Source: Clostridiales bacterium (lineage in GTDB: Bacteria > Bacillota > Clostridia > Christensenellales > Aristaeellaceae). Taken from it: a DNA stretch of 64,000 bases. The position numbers and the translations under genes were made by a program. Of this stretch, positions 55,684 through 64,000 are shown piece after piece; position 1 is the first letter of the stretch; the number at the start of each line of letters is the position of its first letter. The notes beneath the pieces were generated by a model that was not told the DNA's origin, did no database searches, and saw only the letters and a program-made list of their open reading frames with translations. The DNA lies in NCBI GenBank assembly GCA_012837965.1, contig DUQF01000026.1:62001-126000 (forward strand). The letters are read 5' to 3'.

Positions 55684-57539
55684 ACTTGTTGCGCAGAAAA
55701 TTTGATGAAGTACTCCGTTCCCTCCTGCCGGTCGTGGTTTTGGTTATGCTTTTGTCACTCACTTTGGTCAAGGCCGATGAGCAGACCATCGCCAACTTCC
55801 TTCTGGGCGCCCTGCTGTTATTGGTGGGCCTTGGTATCTTTTTATTGGGCGTGGATTTGGCCATGATACCTATCGGTACACACATGGCGACGGAAGTGGC
55901 AACCTCTAAATCCATTTGGCGCATTGCCCTGCTTGCTTTTTTGATGGGGCTTTTGGTCACCGTTGCAGAACCCGACCTGCAAATTTTAGGCGCTCAGGTG
56001 GAAGCTGCCTCCGGCGGCGCCATTTCCGGCCGGATGATGGTTTTTTTGGTGTCGGTGGGTGTGGGTTTCCTGATCACCTTGGGTACCATTCGTTTGCTGA
56101 GCGGAAAGATGAGCTATGCCATGTTCATGGCCTTAGCTTACGCTGGGATTCTTATTTTATCCATTTTCGTGTCCGAAGAATTTTTGGCCATTTCCTTTGA
56201 TTCTTCGGGCGCTACCACAGGCGCCCTCACAACGCCCTTTATTCTTGCTTTGTCAGCAGGCTTATCTAAAGTCAAGGGAGGCAAGTCGACTGAGGAAGAT
56301 TCTTTCGGCATGGTAGGCGTTATGTCCGCGGGACCCATGTATGCCTTAATGCTCATGAGCATTATTACCGGACAAAAAAAGATTGTCGGTTTTCCGGCCG
56401 CCACAAAAACTCTTAGCGCAATTGAGCTTTTTCCCCATGAGCTGCTCAATGCCGTGATTGCCTTGGCTCCCTTGTGCGCCATGTTTTTCTTTTTGAATTT
56501 TATTCACTTCAAGGCGCCCAAGCGTGAAATTATGGGTATTATTAAAGGTATTATCTATACCATTTTTGGTCTGGCTTTGTTTTTAACAGGAGTCAACTCC
56601 GGTTTCATGGATATGGGCAAGCTTATTGGCGCAAGGATTGCGGGCAACTATCTCTGGCTTTTGCCGGGCGTAGGGCTGATGCTTGGCGCTATTGTGGTGC
56701 TGATGGAGCCGGCCGTCATTGTCCTTGGACACCAAATTGAAGAGGTGACCGGCGGGCGTATTCCCTTGAATATGATTAGGCTCACCCTGTCAATTGGCGT
56801 TGCCCTTGCCATTGGCTGTAGTATGCTGCGCATCATGATACCTTCGGTTAAACTGTGGTATTTCTTGTTGCCCGGCTTTTTGCTCGGTGTTATTTTGTCT
56901 TTCCAGGCTGATCCGGTCTTTGTAGGCATTGCCTATGATGCCGGCGGCGTTGCTTCAGGCCCCATGACGGCCACCTTTGTTCTTGCCTTTGCGCAGGGCG
57001 CCGCCATGCAAATTCCTACTGCTAATGTCATGGTAGACGGCTTTGGCGTTATCGCTATGGTTGCCATGGCGCCGGTACTGTCCATTATGATTTTAGGCGC
57101 TATTTTCCGCCACAAGGAGGCTACTGTGCCAGAAAAAACCAGACAACCCTTACCTGCTTCCGCTCACCTTGCAGGGAAAATTCAAGATTATGATTGCGTT
57201 ATTGCCATCTTAGAGAAAGGTCTGGCCGATGAGGCCGTGGCGCTGGCAAGAGAAACGGGCGCTCGGGGCGCAACCATTCTTAACGGACGCGGCAGCGGGG
57301 GACAGCACATGCATCTGTTCAGTTTCGAGGTTCAAAAGGAAAAAGAGGTTGTTTTCTGGCTGGTGGATGCCCGCATCACCGATAAGATGGCGCAGCATAT
57401 TCATGATAGTCTGGATCTTGGTTCTCAGGGCAGCGGAACGGTGTTTATTCTGCCTTCGGGCGCTATTGGCTTGGATGCGCCCGTTACCATCGGGCAGAGT
57501 CCGCGCCACATGAGCGCAGAGCGAGAAACGGAAAGCTGA
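55680..57539 (+). CDS. DUF1538 family membrane transporter with C-terminal PII-like domain
   Basis: A 619-residue protein with two DUF1538 repeats of about six membrane helices each (first: LLGVDLAMIPIGTHMATEV, second: VVLMEPAVIVLGHQIEEVTG, both with AEPDL/MEPAV helices) and a cytosolic C-terminal PII-like domain (~505-605, VIAILEKGLADEAVALARET, RGATILNGRGSGG). DUF1538 proteins (UmpA/UmpB in Halomonas) have been reported as Na+(Li+,K+)/H+ antiporters. Overlaps the PII gene by 4 nt (ATGA). Regulation by ligand-bound PII domains is likely. Confidence 0.8.
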   Translation: MNLLRRKFDEVLRSLLPVVVLVMLLSLTLVKADEQTIANFLLGALLLLVGLGIFLLGVDLAMIPIGTHMATEVATSKSIWRIALLAFLMGLLVTVAEPDLQILGAQVEAASGGAISGRMMVFLVSVGVGFLITLGTIRLLSGKMSYAMFMALAYAGILILSIFVSEEFLAISFDSSGATTGALTTPFILALSAGLSKVKGGKSTEEDSFGMVGVMSAGPMYALMLMSIITGQKKIVGFPAATKTLSAIELFPHELLNAVIALAPLCAMFFFLNFIHFKAPKREIMGIIKGIIYTIFGLALFLTGVNSGFMDMGKLIGARIAGNYLWLLPGVGLMLGAIVVLMEPAVIVLGHQIEEVTGGRIPLNMIRLTLSIGVALAIGCSMLRIMIPSVKLWYFLLPGFLLGVILSFQADPVFVGIAYDAGGVASGPMTATFVLAFAQGAAMQIPTANVMVDGFGVIAMVAMAPVLSIMILGAIFRHKEATVPEKTRQPLPASAHLAGKIQDYDCVIAILEKGLADEAVALARETGARGATILNGRGSGGQHMHLFSFEVQKEKEVVFWLVDARITDKMAQHIHDSLDLGSQGSGTVFILPSGAIGLDAPVTIGQSPRHMSAERETES

Positions 57540-57558
57540 GTAAATCAATCAAATAACA

Positions 57559-57603
57559 ATCCCCCCTGTATCGATTAAGTGGTACAGAGGGATAATTTTT
57601 AAG
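57559..57603 (+). terminator. Terminator of the PII-like/DUF1538 operon
   Basis: CTGTA (57566-57570) pairs with TACAG (57583-57587) and ATCCC with GGGAT, with small bulges, then AATTTTT. Confidence 0.65.
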
Positions 57604-57626
57604 AAAACACGGGCTTTGGTTTGCGT

Positions 57627-58829
57627 TTATTCTTCCGGGACGTTTTCAAAAAAGTCATTTTTTTGGATGTCGTTACCTACACGGGTGCCTGCTAGGCCAA
57701 ACTTGGAGCTGTCGTACTTGTTGTTCTTACCCATCTGGTGGTTTTTATTCTGCGAACGGTGCAGCTTGAAGGCGGCTTCCGCCAGCTTCAGCGGCGTTTG
57801 GCCATCAAGCTTTTCATGCGGGGTTTTCCAATCCATCACGATAGGGTTTTCCTCATGCAGATGCAGGTACAGTTTGCTAATTTCCCATGTGCCGAATTCC
57901 TGGGTGCTCTTTGGGTCCACGCTTTTTTTGCCGGCTTCATGAAAGGCGTAGACGGCAAGTTCCGAGCAGACGCGATGAGCGGAATGGCCATACTCTCCGT
58001 TTACATCATGGCTGATGAGCACCTTGGGCTTGTACTTGCGTACCAGCTCTACCACAAAGTCCTCCACCTCGTTTTTGCCCCAAAAGTCATACATTTTTTT
58101 CATGGTCGGTTGGTTTTTGTCTCGAAACTGTCCGATGACCGGATAGTTACGAATGCCCATAGACCATAGGCCGTTGAGCAGTTCGCTTTGGCGCATATTG
58201 TTGGCACAAGTTAGGTAACAGACAACCACGCGCTTGTTTCGTACCCGTTCATAGTAGGGGATGGTGCCACCCATGAACAGCAGCTCATCATCGGGATGCG
58301 CTACCAGTACCATCAGGTCGGCTGTTTCATAGGTGGGCTGCCAGCGCTGCACCCAGTCGGGCGGGGTATGGCCCTGGAGGACGAACAGCTCGCCCAAGAT
58401 GATGTTTGCGCTTTCATTGGCCTGCATCACCAAACGCAGGCCACCGCCGCCTTTGACTTCCACATATTCGTGCGCAAAGCCGCTATCATCGCTTTGGGCA
58501 ACTTCCTGATCGTTCTGATAGAGGGTCCAAGTATCGGGGCGGGTTCCCCAGCATAGGTAAAGCCCGCCGCAGTCAAAGTGTTTGGGGAGTTCAATGCGGA
58601 TGGTCGATTCTCTGCCCATATTGCCGACCCATACGGTCATGTACTTTTTGTCGGTGATGTTTTTGCGGGCGGTTGATCCGCCGTTCAGATAGATACGGCA
58701 ATCGCGGGTGACATCAATGGCTTCTTGGGCCAAAGAACCAACAGGGCAAAGCGGGAGGGTAAAGAGCAGAAAAAGCAGGCAGCATAGCCGTTTCAAAATG
58801 GTGTGAGTGTTTGTTGTCTGTTTTGTCAC
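57627..58829 (-). CDS. Secreted PIG-L family deacetylase (LmbE-like)
   Basis: A 400-residue exported enzyme. A signal peptide with LCCLLFLLFTLPLCPVGSLA is followed by a beta-rich, discoidin-like domain (residues ~35-160) and the PIG-L domain with AHPDDE (177-182) and GHSAH (281-285), the zinc-binding residues. Family members remove N-acetyl groups from GlcNAc-type sugars such as GlcNAc-inositol. The GTG at 58829 has AAAGGA 8 nt upstream; the in-frame codon at 58862 lacks a site. It is convergent with the DUF1538 gene. Confidence 0.85.
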   Translation of the reverse strand: MTKQTTNTHTILKRLCCLLFLLFTLPLCPVGSLAQEAIDVTRDCRIYLNGGSTARKNITDKKYMTVWVGNMGRESTIRIELPKHFDCGGLYLCWGTRPDTWTLYQNDQEVAQSDDSGFAHEYVEVKGGGGLRLVMQANESANIILGELFVLQGHTPPDWVQRWQPTYETADLMVLVAHPDDELLFMGGTIPYYERVRNKRVVVCYLTCANNMRQSELLNGLWSMGIRNYPVIGQFRDKNQPTMKKMYDFWGKNEVEDFVVELVRKYKPKVLISHDVNGEYGHSAHRVCSELAVYAFHEAGKKSVDPKSTQEFGTWEISKLYLHLHEENPIVMDWKTPHEKLDGQTPLKLAEAAFKLHRSQNKNHQMGKNNKYDSSKFGLAGTRVGNDIQKNDFFENVPEE

Positions 58830-58920
58830 GGTTTCAATCCTTTCAGTTAAGGAACACCGCAAAAGGGTGCTCCATTGTTTGCCTACTTATTTTATCGTAT
58901 CGTAGGTGAAATGGCAATGA

Positions 58921-58960
58921 AAAAGAGCTGCGGCAAGTTTTACGTTGCCACAGCTCTTTT
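58921..58960. terminator. Bidirectional terminator between glnN and PIG-L gene
   Basis: AAAAGAGCTG (58921-58930) pairs perfectly with CAGCTCTTTT (58951-58960), with a further GGCAA/TTGCC inside. It serves the glnN-asnA operon on the minus strand. Confidence 0.85.
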
Positions 58961-58984
58961 AGTTCATTTTACGGCTAAAGGAGA

Positions 58985-61063
58985 TTACACACTTTCCAAA
59001 ATTTCGCCATAAGAAGGCAGCGGCCATAGGCTACGCTCACTAAGAACTTCTGCTTTATCGGCGATGGAGCGCATTTTATTCATTTCGGGCAATACCTGAT
59101 GGCGATATACCTGTGTTTTTTCGATGGAACCTTGAGTGTTTTCTGCTGTTTTTAAGGCGCTTTCCAGCTGCTCAATGGATTTATACATGGCTTCGCACAG
59201 GTCGTTCAAGGCAAAAATGGTGTTCATTTCCGAGCCTTCCTTACCGATAATCGCCTTTTTGTGGTAGCTTGTCGTGCAAAGAATATCCAATTGCTTTAAG
59301 ATAGCGGGCAAGAGATCCCTTCGGGCAATGTCCAGCATGCTTCGCCCCTCGATAGCAATGGTGCTTGAATAGTTTTCGGCCAGCACTTCCTGTCTGCTGA
59401 ACAACTCGCCTTCAGAAAGGATGTTATACTTTTGAAACAGGGTCAGGTTTTTTTCTGTCGTCAGATAAGGTAGGCAGTCGGGCACGGAGGCCAGGTTTAA
59501 TAAGCCACGTTTCTGCGCTTCTTTTACCCATTCCGCGGAGTAGGCGTTGCCGTTGAAAATGATGCGTTTGTGTTTTTTGATGGTTTGGACAATCAAGTTT
59601 TGGCAGGCGGTTTGGAAAGATTCGGCCTTTTCTAAAATATCGGCAAATTCGCACAAGGCATTGGCAACAATGGTATTTAAGACAATGTTGGGCGTTGCGG
59701 TGGAAGATGATGAGCCCAAGGAGCGAAACTCAAACTTGTTGCCCGAAAAGGCGAGGGGCGTGGTGCGGTTTCTATCGGAGGAATCCTTGGGAATGCGGGG
59801 CAGCATATGAACGCCCACACTCATTCCGCCCGTACTTTCTTTGACATAGGTGTTATGGTTTTCAAGCGCTTCCAAAACGCCCGTTAATTCTTCGCCCAAG
59901 AATATGGAAATGATGGCCGGCGGCGCTTCATAGCCGCCCAGGCGCCAGTCATTTGAGGCGGTCGCAACCGACAGCCGCAGCAAATCCTGGTGTTCGTCAA
60001 CTGCTTTAATCACAGCGCAGAGGAAGATGAGAAACTGCGCGTCCTCCTGCGGGGTTTCGCCGGGTTCAAGCAGGTTGTAGCCGGTATCGGTACACAGGCT
60101 CCAGTTATTGTGCTTGCCCGAACCGTTGATACCCTGGAAAGGTTTTTCATGCAACAAACATACCATGCCATGATCCTGAGCGGTGTTTTTAAGCAAGTCC
60201 ATCATCAGTTGGTTATGATCGGTGGCGGTGTTGGCATCCTCATATACGGGGGCAATCTCATGTTGGGCGGGCGCAGTTTCGTTATGCTCGGTACGGCAAG
60301 GGACGCCCAGCTTCCATAGCTCCTGATTGAGGGCATGGCTAAAAGCTTTGACCCTTTTTTGGATGGAGCCAAAGTAGTGGTCGCTTAATTCCTGCCCCTT
60401 AACGGGCGGTGCGCCAAAGAGGGTACGGCCCGATACCTTAAGGTCGGGGCGTTTATTATACATTTCCTCGTCGATCAGGAAAAATTCCTGCTCTGCCCCC
60501 ACGGTGGGAATCACACGCTTCACATCCCTGTTTTGAAACAGGCGCAGGATGCGCAGACTTTGGCGACTGATTTCATCCATGGAGCGCAGGAGGGGCGTTT
60601 TTTTATCCAGCGCTTCACCCGAATAGGAGATAAACACGGAGGGAATATATAAGGTTTTTCCTTTGATAAAGGCATAACTTGTCGGGTCCCAGCCGGTATA
60701 GCCACGAGCTTCAAAGGTTGCCCGAAGACCGCCTGTGGGCAAGCTGGAGGCGTCAGGCTCTCCCCGCACCAGCTCCTTGCCGCAAAAATCCATCATGACC
60801 CGTCCGTTTCCATCGGGGTTGAGAAAAGCTTCATGTTTTTCGGCGGTCACGCCCGTGAGCGGCTGGAACCAATGGGTAAAGTGCGTGCAGCCCTTTTCAA
60901 CCGCCCAGTCTTTCATAGCGTTTGCCACCACATCGGCCACCTCTTCGGACAGGGGTTTGCCGGTTTTTCGGGTTTGGGCAAGGGCTTTGAAGGTTTCCTT
61001 GGGAAGCCTTGAGCGCATGGCCTGCTCATTAAACACCAAGCTGCCAAAAATTTCCTGAATCAT
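58985..61063 (-). CDS. glnN: Glutamine synthetase type III (GlnN)
   Basis: A 692-residue enzyme that makes glutamine from glutamate, ammonia and ATP. Type III signature segments are MRSRLPKETF (near 17), HFTHWFQPLTG (60-71), ATFEARGYTGWDPTSYAF, EQEFFLIDEEMYNKRPDL and GSGKHNNWSLCTDTGYNLL. Length (~700) and absence of the type I adenylylation site separate it from GlnA. It forms an operon with asnA 9 nt upstream. Confidence 0.95.
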   Translation of the reverse strand: MIQEIFGSLVFNEQAMRSRLPKETFKALAQTRKTGKPLSEEVADVVANAMKDWAVEKGCTHFTHWFQPLTGVTAEKHEAFLNPDGNGRVMMDFCGKELVRGEPDASSLPTGGLRATFEARGYTGWDPTSYAFIKGKTLYIPSVFISYSGEALDKKTPLLRSMDEISRQSLRILRLFQNRDVKRVIPTVGAEQEFFLIDEEMYNKRPDLKVSGRTLFGAPPVKGQELSDHYFGSIQKRVKAFSHALNQELWKLGVPCRTEHNETAPAQHEIAPVYEDANTATDHNQLMMDLLKNTAQDHGMVCLLHEKPFQGINGSGKHNNWSLCTDTGYNLLEPGETPQEDAQFLIFLCAVIKAVDEHQDLLRLSVATASNDWRLGGYEAPPAIISIFLGEELTGVLEALENHNTYVKESTGGMSVGVHMLPRIPKDSSDRNRTTPLAFSGNKFEFRSLGSSSSTATPNIVLNTIVANALCEFADILEKAESFQTACQNLIVQTIKKHKRIIFNGNAYSAEWVKEAQKRGLLNLASVPDCLPYLTTEKNLTLFQKYNILSEGELFSRQEVLAENYSSTIAIEGRSMLDIARRDLLPAILKQLDILCTTSYHKKAIIGKEGSEMNTIFALNDLCEAMYKSIEQLESALKTAENTQGSIEKTQVYRHQVLPEMNKMRSIADKAEVLSERSLWPLPSYGEILESV

Positions 61064-61072
61064 TTCTTCTCC

Positions 61073-62080
61073 TTACAGTAAGAAAATACCGCTTTCATCG
61101 CAGGCGGTACGTATCGCCTCGCTCCAATAGGAAGATTGCACTTCGCCTATATGACGCTTTTCTAAGAGCACCATACACATTCTGCTTTGGCCGATACCGC
61201 CGCCAATGGTGTAGGGCAGCTCGCCTTGAAGCAGGGTACGGTGGAAGGGGAACTTTTCACGGTACTGGCAGCCTGATTTTTCAAGCTGGCTTTTGAGGCT
61301 TTCGGGGCTGACACGAATGCCCATGGAACTGATTTCAACAGCCGTTTGAATTGTTTCGTCCCATAAGAGAATGTCGCCGTTGAGCGCCCAATCGTCATAG
61401 TCGGGGGCACGGCTGTCATGGGGCTGGCCAGACTTGAGCTTATCGCCAATTTGCAAAATACAGGCTGAACGGTGTTCCTTGGTAAACAAGTATTCCCGTT
61501 CCTTGGGGGTTTTGTTCGGATACAAATCTTCCAATTCTTGGGAGGTAATAAAGCTTGCTTCCCGCTCAATATCGGTTGTAAGTTGCGGAAAGCGCCACTT
61601 GAGCATGTCGTTGGTAATGCCGATGGCGGTGATGATGCGCTGCATGGCGTCTTTTAAGGTGGCCATGGTGCGCTGCTTTTCAGTAATCACCTTTTCCCAG
61701 TCCCACTGGTCCACATAGATGGAGTGTAGCGGCCCCATGGTTTCGTCCCGGCGAATGGCGTCCATGTCGGTATAGAGACCTTCACCGACAGGAAAGCCGT
61801 ATTGTTTCAGAGCGAGGCGCTTCCATTTAGCCAAAGAGTGAACTACATCCAGCTGGGTATTGTCGTCCTTCACCTCAAAACGGACAGGGCGCTCAACGCC
61901 TGACAGGTCATCGTTCAGGCCGGATGCGGTCTCTACAAACAGGGGGGCGGACACCCGTTTTAGGTGTAGCGCCCTTGACAGCGCCTGCTCAAAGGTGCTC
62001 TTAATCATCCCAATCGCTTCTTGTGTTTCATACAGGGAGAGTAGGGGCTTATATTCTTGTTGACCAAGTGCTAAAGGCAT
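61073..62080 (-). CDS. asnA: Aspartate-ammonia ligase AsnA
   Basis: A 335-residue class II-synthetase-like enzyme that makes asparagine from aspartate, ammonia and ATP. The pattern RVSAPLFVETASGLNDDLSG, VHSLAKWKRLALKQYGF and YTIGGGIGQSRMCMVLL is diagnostic. The ATG at 62080 follows AAGGAGG; an in-frame codon at 62137 would add 19 residues of non-family sequence. With glnN downstream it makes an ammonia-assimilation operon. Confidence 0.95.
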   Translation of the reverse strand: MPLALGQQEYKPLLSLYETQEAIGMIKSTFEQALSRALHLKRVSAPLFVETASGLNDDLSGVERPVRFEVKDDNTQLDVVHSLAKWKRLALKQYGFPVGEGLYTDMDAIRRDETMGPLHSIYVDQWDWEKVITEKQRTMATLKDAMQRIITAIGITNDMLKWRFPQLTTDIEREASFITSQELEDLYPNKTPKEREYLFTKEHRSACILQIGDKLKSGQPHDSRAPDYDDWALNGDILLWDETIQTAVEISSMGIRVSPESLKSQLEKSGCQYREKFPFHRTLLQGELPYTIGGGIGQSRMCMVLLEKRHIGEVQSSYWSEAIRTACDESGIFLL

Positions 62081-62176
62081 GGGATATCCTCCTTCAAAGA
62101 ATGCTTCATTATAGGGGGCAAAAACGAGCTTTGTCAATTTAGTGGCAGGAAAGGGCTGTTTTTTTGCTGTTTATAA

Positions 62177-62208
62177 GAAAAAACCGCAGCACCCTTGAAT
62201 GCTGCGGT
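62177..62208 (-). terminator. Terminator of the FusA2-like gene
   Basis: On the minus strand ACCGCAGCA pairs with TGCTGCGGT (62183-62191 and 62200-62208), followed by six T. Confidence 0.85.
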
Positions 62209-62225
62209 CAAAAAGTTTGTGAAGA

Positions 62226-64000
62226 TTAATCCTCGTCGTCCTCGTCCTTTTCGGCGCTTTCGATAACCTTTTGCGCCACATCGGCGGGCACTTCCTCATA
62301 GCGCTCAAAGGCGGTGGTGAATGAGCCTCTTGCCTGGGTCATGGAACGAAGGTCGGTGGCATACTTGGCCATTTCACTCATGGGAACCTCGGCAATGACT
62401 TGCTGTTGCCCGTCAACCTGGTTCATGCCCATGATGCGGCCACGGCGCTTGGACACATCGCCCATCACATCGCCCATGTACTCATCGGGAACCAGCACCT
62501 CGACCCGCAGGATAGGTTCAAGCAGAACAGGGGATGCCTCCTTACAGCCTTTTCTGTAGGCGATGCGGGCGGCAGTCTTAAAGGCCATTTCAGAAGAGTC
62601 TACCGAGTGGGAGCTGCCGTCATAGAGCTTGGCGCGAAGGCCAACCATCGGGTAACCGGCCAAAACGCCCTTGACGATGTTTTCCCTCAGGCCCTTTTCC
62701 ACGGCGGGGATAAAGTTGCGAGGCACGGCGCCGCCGACAACCGCATCGACAAACTCAAACTCGATGTTGGTATCGCCAATAGGGCTGAATTCAATCCAGA
62801 CGTCGCCAAACTGACCGTGGCCACCGGTTTGCTTTTTATGGCGGCCCTGGCAGGAAACGGTCTTGCGGATGGTCTCCCGGTAGGGGATACGAGGATCACG
62901 CAATTCGGCCGTCGCGCCAAACTTGGATAGGAGCTTGGCGGTGGTAATATCGATATGCAGCTCGCCCTGACCCGACAGAATGGTTTCGGAAGTTTCGGCG
63001 TTCTTTTCAAGGCGCATGGAGGGGTCTTCTTCCATCAGGCGGTTAAGTCCGGTAAAGACCTTGTCTTCTTCGCCCTGCTTGGCGGCGAATACAGCCTTGG
63101 AAAGGCCGGGTTCGGGATACTCAATACCCGGGTAGCTGATAGAACTGGCCGCATCGCATAGGGTATCACCGGTGGCTGTAGTGGATAATTTAGACAGCGC
63201 ACCGATATCGCCCGCGTTAAGCAATTGGGTGGAGAGTTGCCTTTTGCCCCTTAAAATGAATAGACCACCGGATTTTTCCTGCTTGTCCTTGGTTGAGTTA
63301 TACAGGGCAGTCTGCGGGGTAATGGAGCCGCTCTTGACCTTAAACAAGCTGAGCTTGCCGACAAAGGGGTCGGATATGGTCTTAAACACAAAGGCGCTGA
63401 AAGGCTCATCGTTACTGCAGGCGCGTTCTACCGGTTCGTCAGTCTTGGGATTAACGCCTACAGCCTTGCTGTTTTCAGGGCTGTTCAGGTATTTTTTGAT
63501 AACTCGCATAAGGCTTTCGATACCGATGCCTTGGGTAGCGGAAACAGCGACCACAGGCACGATTGTGCCGGCGGCCATGCCTTGCAGGAAACCTTGGGCG
63601 ATTTCATCCGGGGTCAGGAAGCCCTGATCAAAGTATTTTTCGATCAGCTCATCGTCGTTTTCGGCGGCGGCTTCGGTAATTTCTTCGTTATATTGGGCGA
63701 TGATGTCGTTTAAGCTTTCGGGAACGGGCACTTCTTTAAGGTTTTTTCCAGAGCCTTCAAAGGCCACATTTTCAAGGATGTTCACAACGCCCTTAAAGTC
63801 GGGGCCGTAACCGATGGGGATAATCAGCGGCACAACGCTATTGCCATAGCGCTCTCGAAGATCGTCCAGTACTTTTTTAAAGTCGGCATGATCCCTGTCC
63901 ATCTGGTTGACGATGAACATGCGGGCGACGTTGTTGTCAACGGCCATTTTCCAGGCTTTTTCAGCGCCGACGGACATGCCGCTAACGCCGTTGACCACGA
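62226..64000 (-). CDS. Elongation factor G-like protein (FusA2 type), N-terminus outside the window
   Basis: At least 590 residues of a translational GTPase. Visible parts include the G4 motif NQMDRDHADF, domain II (PFSAFVFKTISDPFVGKLSLF), domain IV (GRHKKQTGGHGQFGDVWIEF) and domain V (EPILRVEVLVPDEYMGDVMGD). The NQMD variant of NKMD and the divergent domain II suggest an EF-G paralogue (FusA2/EF-G2) rather than the main FusA, which usually sits by rpsG/tufA. The start lies beyond 64000. Confidence 0.85.
   Translation of the reverse strand, partial: VVNGVSGMSVGAEKAWKMAVDNNVARMFIVNQMDRDHADFKKVLDDLRERYGNSVVPLIIPIGYGPDFKGVVNILENVAFEGSGKNLKEVPVPESLNDIIAQYNEEITEAAAENDDELIEKYFDQGFLTPDEIAQGFLQGMAAGTIVPVVAVSATQGIGIESLMRVIKKYLNSPENSKAVGVNPKTDEPVERACSNDEPFSAFVFKTISDPFVGKLSLFKVKSGSITPQTALYNSTKDKQEKSGGLFILRGKRQLSTQLLNAGDIGALSKLSTTATGDTLCDAASSISYPGIEYPEPGLSKAVFAAKQGEEDKVFTGLNRLMEEDPSMRLEKNAETSETILSGQGELHIDITTAKLLSKFGATAELRDPRIPYRETIRKTVSCQGRHKKQTGGHGQFGDVWIEFSPIGDTNIEFEFVDAVVGGAVPRNFIPAVEKGLRENIVKGVLAGYPMVGLRAKLYDGSSHSVDSSEMAFKTAARIAYRKGCKEASPVLLEPILRVEVLVPDEYMGDVMGDVSKRRGRIMGMNQVDGQQQVIAEVPMSEMAKYATDLRSMTQARGSFTTAFERYEEVPADVAQKVIESAEKDEDDED

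Noticed and set aside
58296-58556. Small plus-strand frame inside the PIG-L gene
   Set aside because: It is antisense to the conserved deacetylase and has no ribosome site.

Overview
The window reads as a chromosomal segment of a low-to-mid GC Bacillota, most likely class Clostridia. The support is T-box leaders in front of thrS and ileS, the IreB-RuvX-DUF1292 trio, a YtvI-type sporulation membrane protein, type III glutamine synthetase, AsnA, and the order plsY-der-DUF512. Most genes are housekeeping genes with good AGGAGG-type ribosome sites and a few unusual starts (GTG or TTG). There are four tRNA genes (Pro-GGG, Gln-CTG, Glu-CTC, Ala-CGC). I see no rRNA, CRISPR array or recognisable transposase.

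Layout. 1-51 is the end of groEL. 0.16-2.7 kb holds a dicarboxylate/amino-acid symporter and a secreted serine hydrolase. 2.8-6.1 kb is a minus-strand plsY-der-DUF512 operon. 6.7-9.6 kb is an ABC importer operon of the TrpXYZ type, preceded by a possible leader peptide and hairpin. 9.6-12.5 kb is T-box-thrS and a Nudix hydrolase. 12.5-15.5 kb is an AT-rich accessory island (AAA_14/DUF4143 ATPase, a second Nudix protein, DUF952, decayed fragments) that ends in a deleted copy of the first Nudix gene. 15.5-24.8 kb is a long minus-strand run: ThrE pair, surE, BaiN-like flavoprotein, exonuclease, TGS-uridine-kinase fusion, Smr, and a lamin-tail/CotH protein. 24.9-31.3 kb holds traX-like, an N-acetylhexosamine kinase homologue, radA, tRNA-Pro, mnmE, ytvI, tRNA-Gln and tRNA-Glu. 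31.5-35.2 kb is a DtxR/MntR-type regulator divergent from a feoA-feoA-feoB-Cys-rich iron uptake operon with shared operator-like boxes. 35.3-43.1 kb is ireB-ruvX-DUF1292, membrane and secreted proteins and queH. 43.7-46.1 kb is a four-gene NifX-like/ParA-ferredoxin operon behind a strong promoter with a palindrome. 46.5-48.0 kb holds a YARHG protein, a 26-residue ORF and tRNA-Ala. 48.1-52.3 kb is T-box-ileS (eukaryote-like type) followed by a lone Shedu-like nuclease. 52.4-54.3 kb is a DUF6320 protein and an acyltransferase broken by one in-frame TAG. 54.4-57.5 kb is a GNAT gene and a PII-like/DUF1538 transporter pair. 57.6-64.0 kb is a PIG-L deacetylase, glnN-asnA and a FusA2-like elongation factor.

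The least ordinary parts are the PII-like/DUF1538 cassette with a terminator-like element in its leader, the small DUF5320-like ORF, the promoter/operator of the NifX/ParA operon, the accessory island between two Nudix copies, the solitary Shedu-like gene and the amber-interrupted acyltransferase. No single locus is clearly a wholly new system from sequence reading alone. The PII-DUF1538 pair is the best candidate for new regulation.
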